DNA of 14,963 nt, taken from assembly GCA_937944175.1 (NCBI GenBank), contig CALDZW010000072.1, positions 1-14,963 of the forward strand, read 5' to 3'. The notes beneath the pieces are model-generated. The model was not told where the DNA came from. It saw only the letters and a list, made by a program, of their open reading frames with translations, and ran no database searches. Positions 1 to 8,700 of the stretch are shown one piece after another. The position numbers were made by a program, and so were the translations under genes. Every line of letters starts with the position of its first letter. Positions within the stretch are counted from its first letter, which is position 1. This DNA comes from an uncultured Candidatus Altimarinota bacterium (GTDB lineage: Bacteria; Patescibacteriota; Gracilibacteria; BD1-5; UBA6164).

Positions 1-35
1 AAGTAACTAATCAGTGCATATTTCTCTTTTGAATG

Positions 36-69
36 AAAACTATTTCCAAATTATGGAGATAGTTTTTTT
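36..69 (+). terminator. Intrinsic terminator of a gene upstream of the window
   Basis: Bases 36-47 pair with 55-66 (12 bp including one G-U pair) around a 7-base loop, and the descending arm runs into a T tract (63-69). The gene it ends lies before the window. Its T tract overlaps the -35 box of the toxin-antitoxin promoter, so the two signals are packed together. Confidence 0.8.
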
Positions 70-95
70 GACAACACTAACATTAAAAATACAAT
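68..95 (+). promoter_or_regulatory. Sigma-70-type promoter of the toxin-antitoxin operon
   Basis: TTGACA (68-73) is followed after 16 bp by TACAAT (90-95), about 33 bp before the antitoxin start. A second TATAAT at 114-119 has no matching -35 box. If that one were used the transcript would start next to the ATG and be nearly leaderless. Confidence 0.65.
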
Positions 96-114
96 GTAAG
101 TATATGTTTACATT
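93..114. promoter_or_regulatory. Palindromic operator, probably bound by the RHH antitoxin
   Basis: AATGTAA (93-99) and TTACATT (108-114) form a perfect 7-bp inverted repeat separated by 8 bp, overlapping the -10 box. Ribbon-helix-helix antitoxins typically repress their own operons through such palindromes. Binding here is inferred from position and symmetry. Confidence 0.55.
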
Positions 115-127
115 ATAATATAATAAT

Positions 128-421
128 ATGGATTCTACAACTACAGTTCCACTTTCTATCCGCATTGACTCAAAGGTCAAACAGATGCTTGATGAAGTAG
201 CAAAAAGTGATAATATTTCAACGTCTGCACTGACTACAGAGTTGATTGAAAAATATCTTATATCAAGGAAAAATAAGCATGTAGCTATTAATGCCGCTTT
301 GATAGAAGCTGATGAGTGAAAGTTTATTTCTCATGAGAAGATGAGAACATGGTTCGCATCACTTGGATGAAATAATGAGATACCTTTTCCTGACCCAGAT
401 ATTGTTACTAATCTAAAATAG
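128..421 (+). CDS. Ribbon-helix-helix (CopG/RelB-like) antitoxin, type II TA system
   Basis: A 97-residue protein when UGA is read as Gly; the standard code stops at residue 63. Residues 5-45 fit a ribbon-helix-helix DNA-binding fold: a short beta strand (VPLSIRID), then two helices with the STSAL turn that commonly starts the second helix. The C-terminal part, with FISHEKMRTWFASLGGNNE and PFPDPDI, resembles the toxin-binding tail of CopG-family antitoxins, which often read like ISHEEVMAWLxSWGTxNE. Two glycines are UGA codons. The gene lies 2 bp upstream of a RelE/ParE toxin, so the pair is almost certainly translated together. By family it should neutralise the toxin and repress the operon through the palindrome at 93-114. 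The ATG at 128 is the first in frame after the promoter; no Shine-Dalgarno sequence is visible. Confidence 0.88.
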
Positions 422-423
422 AC

Positions 424-699
424 ATGAAAATTGTATATCTCTCAAGTACTAAGTCAGATTTATTGTGGCTACATGAATACTATGTATCGGTGTTTCCTGA
501 TTGAACTAAAAGAGCATTAGCCCAATTTGATGTCTGTGTAGAGCTACTTTCTCTCAATCCATATATAGGAAAAATACTACAATGAGAAGCAAGGGAATTT
601 ATTGTCCCAAATACTCCATTTACATTTATATACAGAATACATTGACTGTATATTGAGGTCATAAGAATCTGGGATACAAGAAAAGACAATATACTATAA
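424..699 (+). CDS. RelE/ParE-family toxin
   Basis: A 91-residue protein, typical of RelE/ParE toxins, with three UGA glycines. The N-terminal MKIVYLSSTKSDLLWLHEYY resembles the first strand and helix of ParE-like toxins. The C-terminal half has the family's usual strands: REFIVPNTPFTFIYRI, then YIEVIRIWDTRKD, which matches the common pattern of a Y-R-I strand followed by V-x-I-x-R-I-x-x-x-R-x. It starts 2 bp after the antitoxin stop. RelE members are ribosome-dependent mRNA nucleases and ParE members poison gyrase. The late Arg (IRIWDTRKD) fits either, so the target cannot be assigned from sequence alone. No terminator separates it from lysS, 33 bp downstream. Confidence 0.85.
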
Positions 700-732
700 C
701 ACATAAAGAATTTATTATTTATTATAAACAGT

Positions 733-2799
733 ATGGAATATTCAAGAGAGTCACAAGATAGAATGAAGAAAATTCAGGCATTGAAAGATGCTGGGATTAT
801 CCCCTATGCGAATAATTATAGAGGAAAACAAGATATTGATGATATTATTGCAAAAAAAGAACAGGTCAAAGATGCTGATACATTAATGGAAAGCGGAGCC
901 ATTGGAGACTTTAAGACTGCTTGAAGAATCGTAAGTTATAGAAGTTTTGGGAAACTTTCTTTCGCAAAACTTCTTGATCACTCAGGTGCTATTCAGGTAT
1001 CTTTTACCAAAGATATGGTTGAATTTAATACTGGGAGACCTTCAGCCCACCCCAAACCCCTCCCTTGTAAGGAGGGGGGAAGCATTGTTTGAAAAGATGA
1101 GACCATAGTAGTTGATAAAATTGAAAGAAGCCCCTTTAAGATCATAGAAAAACTCGTTGATGTATGAGATTATATCTGAGTGATAGGAGACTTATTTATC
1201 ACGAAACATGGTGAGTTGACATTATTTGTAAAAGAATTCCAAATTCTCTCAAAGGCGGTTCGTCCACTTCCTGAGAAATTTCATGGTGTTACTGACCAAG
1301 AAACTATTTATAGACAGAGATATCTTGATTTGATTACTAATGAAGAGAGTTATGAGAGGATGTTGTTTAGGAGTAAATATATGCAAGCAACAAGGGATTT
1401 TTATCTTCAAGAATGATTCATAGAGATTGAAACTCCTGTCTTATGAAATGCAGCATCTTGAGCAGCAGCTCAGCCATTTATCACGAGACACAATGACTTT
1501 TGAGAAGATGTGGTATTGAGAATTGCGCCAGAAATTGCGTTAAAAATGGCAACTGTATGAAGGTATGAAAAAGTTTTTGAGTTTGCAAAAAACTTCAGGA
1601 ATGAATGAAGCGACCCTTCTCATATCCAGGAGTTTTCTGTTGTTGAACATTATGCTGCATGGTGGAATTTTGAAGATAATATAAAATTTACTGAAAATAT
1701 GATGGATTTCATTTTTGAAAAATTACATCTTGATAAAAAGGTAAAGATTAAAGATAAGGAATGAATTGAAAAAATGGTAGATTTTACGACCCCATGGGAA
1801 AGAATTGACTATACCAAGGGGGTAACAAAAGCAAGTTGAATTGATATTTCAAAATATTCAGAAACAGATGCTGACAAATTAAGGAGTGATATAAAGGCTA
1901 AGTGACATATATGGGAATGAATGGAGGCACAAGCTACAGCAACTCTTATTGATTATTTGTATAAGAAGGTTCTCAGACCATGAATTGTTGGGCCTGCATT
2001 TATTTACAATTATCCTAAATTAATGCAACCCTTAGCAAGGCAGTCAGATGAAAATCCTGATCTTGTTGAACAGTTTCAAGTAGTATTAAATGGGTGGGAG
2101 ATTATGAAAGCATACTCTGAACTAGTAGATCCAAAAGTTCAACAAGAAAATTTTGAAGCTCAATCATGAGCTATTGAAATGTGAGATGAGGAAGCGACAT
2201 CTGGTGATGATGATTTTGTACTAGCAATGGAATACTGAATGCCATGTCAATCTGGATGGGCAGTAGGGTTTGATAGAATTATATCATTGCTTACTGGGCA
2301 GGAGAATCTCAGAGATGTAGTGCTTTTCCCTCTTATGAAAAGTGAGAAAGAAGAGAAGAGTAAGAAGCAGTTAGAAAAAGAGTATAGATCAAAAAAGGTA
2401 ATGGTTATAGCTGATGAATCTCAACCTGCTTGAGTAGTAGCAAATGCTATTGGACAGCTAGGAATTGAGATAGGGTGACATTCAAAAGAAAAATTATTTG
2501 AAGCAAGGATATTGATAGATGCAGATGATAATATTCATTATACAGATTGTTTCTATGGAATGAGTAATCTAGCATGATCAAGAGAGCAGATGGCTGAATT
2601 TGTACAAAAGTGTAATGAAGCAGGGATTCAGGTTTTTGATTTTTCTGATATCATGAGAAAAGCTCACCATGATGAAGAAATGTTAAAATGATATAAAGAA
2701 AAAAAGACAGCAGATATCTGATATATTGCTGTTTGAGCACTTATCCCAAGTGATTTTGAAAAAGAATTTTTAGATGGATTAAAGAAATTTGGATCATAG
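733..2799 (+). CDS. lysS: Lysyl-tRNA synthetase (class II) with C-terminal DUF2000-like domain
   Basis: The enzyme charges tRNA-Lys with lysine using ATP in the cytoplasm. The 688 residues, with UGA as Gly, hold an N-terminal OB-fold anticodon-binding domain (about 60-170), then LRPLPEKFHG-type linker and YRQRYLDLI signatures, class II motif 1 around EIETPVL, motif 2 with FRNEG, and motif 3 GWAVGFDRII near 508-517 followed by the family's RDVVLFPLMK. Standard LysRS (about 500 residues) ends here. This protein continues for about 150 residues: a charged linker, then a domain from about 553 resembling DUF2000 (VMVIADESQPAGVVANAIG..., a G-H pair, DFSDIM near the end), a family reported to have a peptidyl-tRNA-hydrolase-2-like fold. 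A palindromic repeat inserted in frame encodes the OB-domain segment HPKPLPCKEGGS. Probably co-transcribed with the three genes downstream. The LysRS call is firm; the extension is recognised by pattern only. Confidence 0.96.
1047..1082. repeat. GC-rich palindromic repeat, copy 1, in frame inside lysS
   Basis: A C-rich then G-rich block in otherwise AT-rich DNA. CCCCTCC (1057-1063) pairs with GGAGGGG (1071-1077) around a 7-base loop. It matches 28 of 36 positions with the copy at 9061-9096 in dnaE. Here the element begins at a third codon position and encodes HPKPLPCKEGGS, a loop in the LysRS anticodon-binding domain that has no counterpart in E. coli LysS. Confidence 0.8.
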
Positions 2800-2822
2800 T
2801 CTTTATAAAAAAAATATTATAA

Positions 2823-3641
2823 ATGAAACTAAAAACTCTTCTTTGATTTGTACTGAGATGATTAATTTGAATAAAAGATAATATTTTTGACTGTCCAGAA
2901 ATTGATGAGAACCTTGTAAAAAAGTATGAAAAGAGTATTTGAAAGACAGTTTTGTGACAGGATATATTGTCTTATGCTTTTTGACATTGATCTGAGAAGA
3001 TACTTTATTTTGGTTGAACTCACTGAAATGAGGTGTGAACAGTAAAATTAATGAATAGGTGGGTAAACTTTTTAGCAAAACAAGGGGATGATTTTTTTTG
3101 TAAAAAAGAAATCATTGTAATACCTTGTTTAAATATTGATTGATATTGAGAAGCACTGAAAAGATCAGAGTATTTTTCTTGAGGAAGATTTGGAAAGGTA
3201 AACTCAAATAAGGTAGATCTGAATAGGAACTTCCCTACAGCTAATTGGTCAAAAAAATCTACTCTCTTTGCTGCGTGAAAACACTCTGAAGTATCAGGAT
3301 GAGAATCTGCATGAAGTGAATCAGAGACAATGGCTTTATTGGATTTGATAGAGTGAAACAAAGTTAAAACTGTGTATACATTTCATAATTGCTGGGGAAC
3401 AGTTTTTGGAAAATGAACGCAATTGGTACACAAAAAAGTAAGAGATTATTCTCAAAAATCATGATATAGAGTGTTTCAAGATGAAGAATTTGATTCCTTA
3501 GAGAAAAGACAAAAAACAGGTCAAATAATGGTATGGGCTGAAGAGAAAAAAATAGATGTTATTGAGGTTGAAATGAGAACAAGATGGTGAAGTGAGTGGA
3601 AGGCTAATAAGGAAGCATTACTCTCAAGTTTACAGTTGTAA
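2823..3641 (+). CDS. M14-family zinc peptidase, MpaA-like (murein peptide amidase type)
   Basis: A 272-residue protein with about 20 UGA glycines. Zinc-site residues are visible: H67 and E70 in GGTHGNE, and H188 in TFHNCWG. The substrate-binding VDLNRNFPTANW lies at 131-142, and a likely catalytic glutamate (E250) in VIEVEMRTRWGSEW. VDLNRNFP-x-ANW and GSE-x-ET-x-AL (165-172) closely resemble E. coli MpaA, which cleaves the gamma-D-Glu-diaminopimelate bond of murein peptides, and the length is similar (242 residues there). A role in cell-wall peptide breakdown is therefore likely, but substrate is inferred. The N-terminus (MKLKTLLGFVLRGLIG) is mildly hydrophobic and could be a weak signal or anchor. 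It starts 23 bp after lysS and ends 22 bp before the oxidoreductase gene, suggesting one transcript. No Shine-Dalgarno sequence is seen. Confidence 0.88.
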
Positions 3642-3663
3642 TTGTTAACACAAACAGTTGATA

Positions 3664-5103
3664 ATGAATAATTTAGTTATAATAGGTGTATGATATTATT
3701 CCAAAAGGTTGTACATTCCTCATATTTTCAATAACCAGAAGAAGTTTATTGTCACTACTATATCATGAGTGGATTTACTTTCGCAAAAAGAAAAAATTGA
3801 ATCTTATTTATTAGAGAAAGGCATATTAAATTTTGATATAAGTTACATTGAAGACACAAGAAAGAATGATCAACTTTATGTAGAGTCTATTGTTGTTAAT
3901 CACATCAAAAAAAATATGATTAATTGTATGGTTATTTCTACAGAGCCTCTTTTTCATTGAGTATATTCACAAATAGCTTTGAAAAATAATCTGTCTATTA
4001 TTCTTGATAAGCCAATTACATTAGAAAAAGATATGGCTAATATTAGTAGAAAGAGTGATAATCTCATTACAGATTACAATGATCTATGTGATAAATTTAG
4101 ACAGAATACAAAAGGAGTATCATGAGTCCATTTTGATGTAATGGTACAAAGGAGGCATCATAAAGGATATCACTTAGTTAAAGAGAAAATAGATGAGATT
4201 ATGGATCTATTCCATTGTCCAATTACCTCTATGAATGCATTTAGTAATGATTGACAGTGGAGATTTCCAGATGAAATTATAAATCAAAATTATCATTCTT
4301 ATAATGAAGGGTATTGAAAAGTATGACACTCAGGATTTCATATTGTTGATATAGTTGCATTTCTATTGATGTCTACATCAATATGAGAAAAAAAAATTGT
4401 TTGATGAGAAGTTTTTAGTTCAGGAGTATTCCCAGAGGATGTAGTTTCTCAATTTAATTTTGATGATTATGAGAATGCTTTCCCCGGATATAGTTTGAGA
4501 GAAAAATACAGTGAAAGTGGTTTTATGAAAAAAGTAAAGGATTTTTGAGAAATAGATATATCAAGTATTATCACATTAAAAAATAGCCTATGAAAACAAA
4601 CTTTGTTATCTATAAATCAATGACATAATTGACTTAGTTGTAGGTCCTGGGACACTGCTGATTGAAGAGATTTATATAAATGAAACGGACGAATTAGACA
4701 AGAACATATAACCATTGAACAATGACCTTTTCAATCGATATTTATTGAAACGTTTAAGTCTTGAAATTACTGAGATCAAGATTCAAAACAAACTATGCAT
4801 TGATGAGAGAATCACTTTGATATTCATATTCATAGAAATAAAAATATGAATGAAAAATGGAAATCATATGAGATGGTTTCATGAAAAGAATTATATGGAA
4901 GAATTGATGATTCATATAATTATAAATCAAGTAAAGATTGAATTGATCTATTTTTCTATAATATCAATAACAAGATTAGTTGGGAGAAATCATTTTCAAA
5001 TATATTAGACTTCAATCTTTCGATTCAAATGTTTTCATCAATTTATAAATCATTAGCATTAAAGCATGAAGGTGAGAACCCAATTGTAAATTTTGATATT
5101 TAA
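3664..5103 (+). CDS. Gfo/Idh/MocA-type NAD(P)-dependent oxidoreductase, unknown substrate
   Basis: A 479-residue protein. The N-terminus NNLVIIGVGYYSKRLYIP holds the GxG nucleotide-binding turn (G8, G10) of a Rossmann fold. The segment MVISTEPLFHGVYSQIALKNN, ending in DKP at 115-117, is the hallmark of the family (usually EKP, with the lysine near the active site). The second domain has GHSGFHIVDIV, matching the family's H-x-x-D pattern (H226, D229). At 479 residues it is longer than the usual 330-400, the extra length lying in the C-terminal half. Members oxidise or reduce sugars, imines or biliverdin; nothing here fixes the substrate. It stands 22 bp after the peptidase gene and 21 bp before a C39-like gene. 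It contains one of only two in-frame CGA codons in the window (4690-4692). An earlier in-frame start is not apparent. Confidence 0.85.
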
Positions 5104-5124
5104 CTTAAGTGATTGTTCCTGACT

Positions 5125-5625
5125 ATGAAACATTTTATAACACAATCAGATTTTTTTCAAAAATTGGATACTCATAAGTATGCAAGATTTCAGAATAATT
5201 TATGCTGAATAATAAACATTTTTTTAGTTCTCAAGGAACAAGGATGTAATATTTCAGAAAGTGAAATATTCAAAAAGGCTATCGAGATGGATGCTTATGA
5301 TACAATTTTAGGTTGGAAATATGATAAGCTCATAGCAATTTATAAGTACTTTTGCTTAAGAGCAAATAATATAGAAATATTTGCACCAAAGATATTTCAT
5401 AACAGAAGATTAAAAAAATTGCTCTATAATTTAGAAAGTACTGTATTCTTAGCTTCTTTGAAGTTGGATGAAAATCATATCGTGATCATTGATAGAGTTG
5501 ATGGAAACAACATCTATTATACAAGTGTATGAACAAAAGAATATACAGCTGTGGCTAATAAAATTATTAAAATGGATGATTTTTTTGATGTATACAACTG
5601 AAGAGGGATTGTAATAAGAAGGTAA
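5125..5625 (+). CDS. C39-like papain-fold cysteine peptidase-like protein
   Basis: A 166-residue protein with three UGA glycines. The pattern fits the C39-like (bacteriocin-processing peptidase) fold: Q23-N-N-L-C27-G28 near the N-terminus, where a nucleophile Cys starts a helix; GW at 63-64; then a strand VFLASLKLDENHIVIIDRV with H118 as the expected catalytic His; and a closing FFDVYNGRGIVI resembling the family's F-x-x-x-W-x-G-x-x-I end. The usual Asp after the His strand is not clear (IYYTSV in its place), so activity is uncertain. There is no ABC transporter domain, signal peptide or leader peptide gene nearby, so classic bacteriocin export is not supported. Its pairing with the oxidoreductase (21 bp apart) suggests a common pathway. 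It is the last gene before a terminator. Confidence 0.6.
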
Positions 5626-5648
5626 TTAAAAAATGAATATAAAACTAT

Positions 5649-5679
5649 GAGAGAATACCTAGATTTTCTCTTTTTTTTT
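5649..5679 (+). terminator. Weak intrinsic terminator after the C39-like gene
   Basis: AGAGAA (5650-5655) pairs with TTCTCT (5666-5671), extended by one G-U pair, around a 10-base loop, followed directly by nine Ts (5671-5679). The stem is short, so readthrough is possible, but position and T tract support termination of the lysS block. Confidence 0.55.
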
Positions 5680-5681
5680 AG

Positions 5682-5687
5682 TATAAT
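5682..5687 (+). promoter_or_regulatory. Possible -10 box for dnaE
   Basis: TATAAT stands 43 bp before the dnaE start, immediately after the terminator T tract. No good -35 box lies 16-18 bp upstream, so this is only a candidate. The rest of the 105-bp gap shows no other structure. Confidence 0.35.
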
Positions 5688-5730
5688 TTCTTTAGTAAAA
5701 TATATTATTACATAATATCAGATAGAGCTT

Positions 5731-8700
5731 ATGGCCTTTGTTCATCTTCATAATCATTCTCATTTTTCTATACTTGAAGGTCTTCCAAAGCCAATCGACT
5801 ATATTAAGAGAGCTAAGGAGCTATGAATGTCAGCTGTAGCTCTAACAGATACAGGAAATCTTCATGGAGGGCATGAGTTTTATAAACAATGTAAGAGTGA
5901 AGGGGTTAAGCCAATTATGTGAGTAGAGATTCTTATTCAATCAACACTTGATCCAAGTTTACAGCATAAGCTGGTGCTATTAGCAAAAAGCTTAAAGTGA
6001 TATCAAAATATTATCACCCTTTTGACAAAAGCGAATCTGAATGAGGATGAAGAATCTAATGGTTTGACCTTGGATGATATTAGAGAATTAAAGGATAGTA
6101 TATCAGGAAACTCACAAGGGGATATCGCCATTGAAGCTAATGTAGTGCCACCTCTTGTTGGTGATATGCATTGAGATTTAGATATAATATGTCTGTCAGG
6201 ACCAATAACTTGAGAAATTGCCTTTTATCTTTTGTCTTGAAAAACTGATGAAGAACTTCATGATCAGATTAAGAAGTATCAAGATATTTTTTGAGAGAAT
6301 AATTATTATCTAGAGTTGCTTGATCATAGAGATATTCCAAAGCAGGAGATGGTCACAAATAAATTCATTGAATTAAATAAAAAATTTCAAATTCCAGTTG
6401 TTGCTTGTCAAAATACATATTATATTCAGGAAGAAGATAAGCATGTTCAGGATATCATTAAGGCCCTTGGTACAGGGCATGAAATTGAAAATCCAGACAG
6501 ACCAACACTTATTAATTGAGACTATGCATTCAAAACTGAAGAAGAAATGCATGAACTTTTTTGATTTGTTCCAGAAGCATTAGAGAACACAGTGAAAATT
6601 GCTTCAGAGTGTGAGATTGAATTCGAGACTGGAGGAATACTTATTCCTACATTTGAATTACCAGAAAGTGACCAGGCAATATATGAGAAAGCATTGAAAC
6701 AAGAAGAAGAGCTTGAAGAAATTCAAAAGCTAGATTCATCAGAATGGTACCTTCGTTATTTGTCTTTTACATGACTCAATTGGAGGTTTGATTATGGATT
6801 AGATGAAGAAACTATTTTTCAACTTATTCAAAAAATTCCATGAGGAAAATTAAAACAGTCTCTTCAAGAAACATTGCCTGAAGAACTCAGAACTCTATCA
6901 CTTACTTATTATACTGAGAATAAAAAAAAGATACTTGCATCTCTCACTCAAGAACAACAAGATTACATAGCAAGACTGGAGTATGAGTTGGTAGTAATTC
7001 ATGAAATGTGATTTGATGGGTATTTCTTGATTGTAGCAGATTATATTAACTGGGCTCGTCAAAATAATATACCTGTATGACCAGGAAGATGATCAGCGGC
7101 TTGAAGCTTGATGGCATTTTTGTCAGGAATTACTGATCTTGACCCTAGAAAATATGGATTAATCTTTGAAAGATTTCTAAATCCTGCAAGAATCTCAATG
7201 CCAGATATTGATACTGATTTCTCTGATGCAGACAGATGAAGGGTAATTGAGTATTGTAGAGACAAGTATGGAGCTGATAAAGTGGTGCAAATTTGTACAT
7301 TTTGAACTTTTGCTGCACGTGCTGCTGTAAAGGATGTATGAAGAGTTATGGGAATACCTTTCCAAGAAATGAATGATTTAGCAAAACTTATCCCTGAAAA
7401 ACCCTGAACAAAGCTCAAATGAGCATTAGAAGATTCTTTTGAATTTAAGGATGCTTATGATACCAATGAAACATACAAAAAAATAATTGATTCGGCTCTC
7501 AAAATTGAATGAAACATGAGGCAGTTGGGGGTTCATGCATGCGCGGTAATTATTGCACCAGAATCGGTGACTAATTTTTGTCCACTTCAGCATCCACCAA
7601 AAGATGCAACATCTATAGTAACACAATACTCAGCATATCCTCTGGAAGATTTAGGGCTGCTAAAAATGGATTTTTTATGACTCAGAAACCTCACTATTAT
7701 TAAGAGGTGTCTAGAAATTATAAAAGCTCAAAAGGGAGAAGATATTGATATACTCTGAGTTGATTTAACAAAACAAGAAGCATTTACAATATTTGCTAAT
7801 TGAGATACTACATGAGTTTTTCAATTTGAATCTGATGGAATGAGAAAATATTTAAAAGATTTGGCTCCTGATAGTTTTGAAGATCTCATTGCAATGGTTT
7901 CTCTGTATAGACCATGACCACTGGCATATATTCCTAGTTATATTGATAGAAAGTATGGAAGAGAGGAAATTAAGTACATGGCAGATGATTTGATAGAAAT
8001 TTTACAGTGAGAGTGACTTAATGATGATGAAATTGATGCACAGAGAAAAAAGCTAGATGAGGATCTGAAACAGATTCTTGATGTTACCTATGGAATTGCA
8101 GTCTATCAAGAACAGCTGATGTTTATTGTTCAGTATATGGCATGATTTTCTCTCTGAGAAGCAGATCTTCTGAGAAGGTGAGTATGAAAGAAAAAGCTTG
8201 AAGTTATAGCGGCACTAAAAAAAGAATTTATTGAAAAAGGAGAACATCACAGAAGCTATCATCCAAAAGTTACAGAATACATCTATACTGAGATGATTCA
8301 ACCAGCAGCTAATTATTCCTTTAATAAATCTCATGCTGCATGTTACGCATTTATTGCCTATCAAACAGCGTATCTAAAGGCTTTTTATAGAACAGAATTT
8401 CTCACTGCTGTCATGGTAAGCGATGAAGAAAGTATGGACAGGATTGTTATGGAGGTGTGAGAGTGTGAAAGCCATGGAATTAATATATTGCCACCAGATG
8501 TTCAGGCATCAATGAAACATTTTACGTATATTGATGATACTACTATCCGTTTTGGACTTAAAGCAATTAAATGAATTTGAGAAGGGCCAATTAATAGAAT
8601 TATAGAAGTAAGAGCAGAAGGGGCATTCAAAGATTTGCAAGATTTCGTTGAAAAGTGTGGGAAAGAAGTCATTAATAAAAAATCTCTTGAGGCACTTATT

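Noticed and set aside
128..2799. Could the many UGA codons mean pseudogenes or programmed readthrough?
   Set aside because: UGA occurs many times per gene, in every gene, at conserved glycines, and frames are otherwise intact; this fits sense reassignment, not decay.
2803..3361. Overlapping minus-strand open frames opposite the M14 peptidase gene.
   Set aside because: The + strand frame carries clear catalytic motifs; the minus-strand frames have no recognisable features and arise because UGA-rich genes leave open antisense frames.
7059..7626. Minus-strand open frames opposite the dnaE catalytic core.
   Set aside because: They are antisense to strongly conserved polymerase motifs and have no domain pattern.
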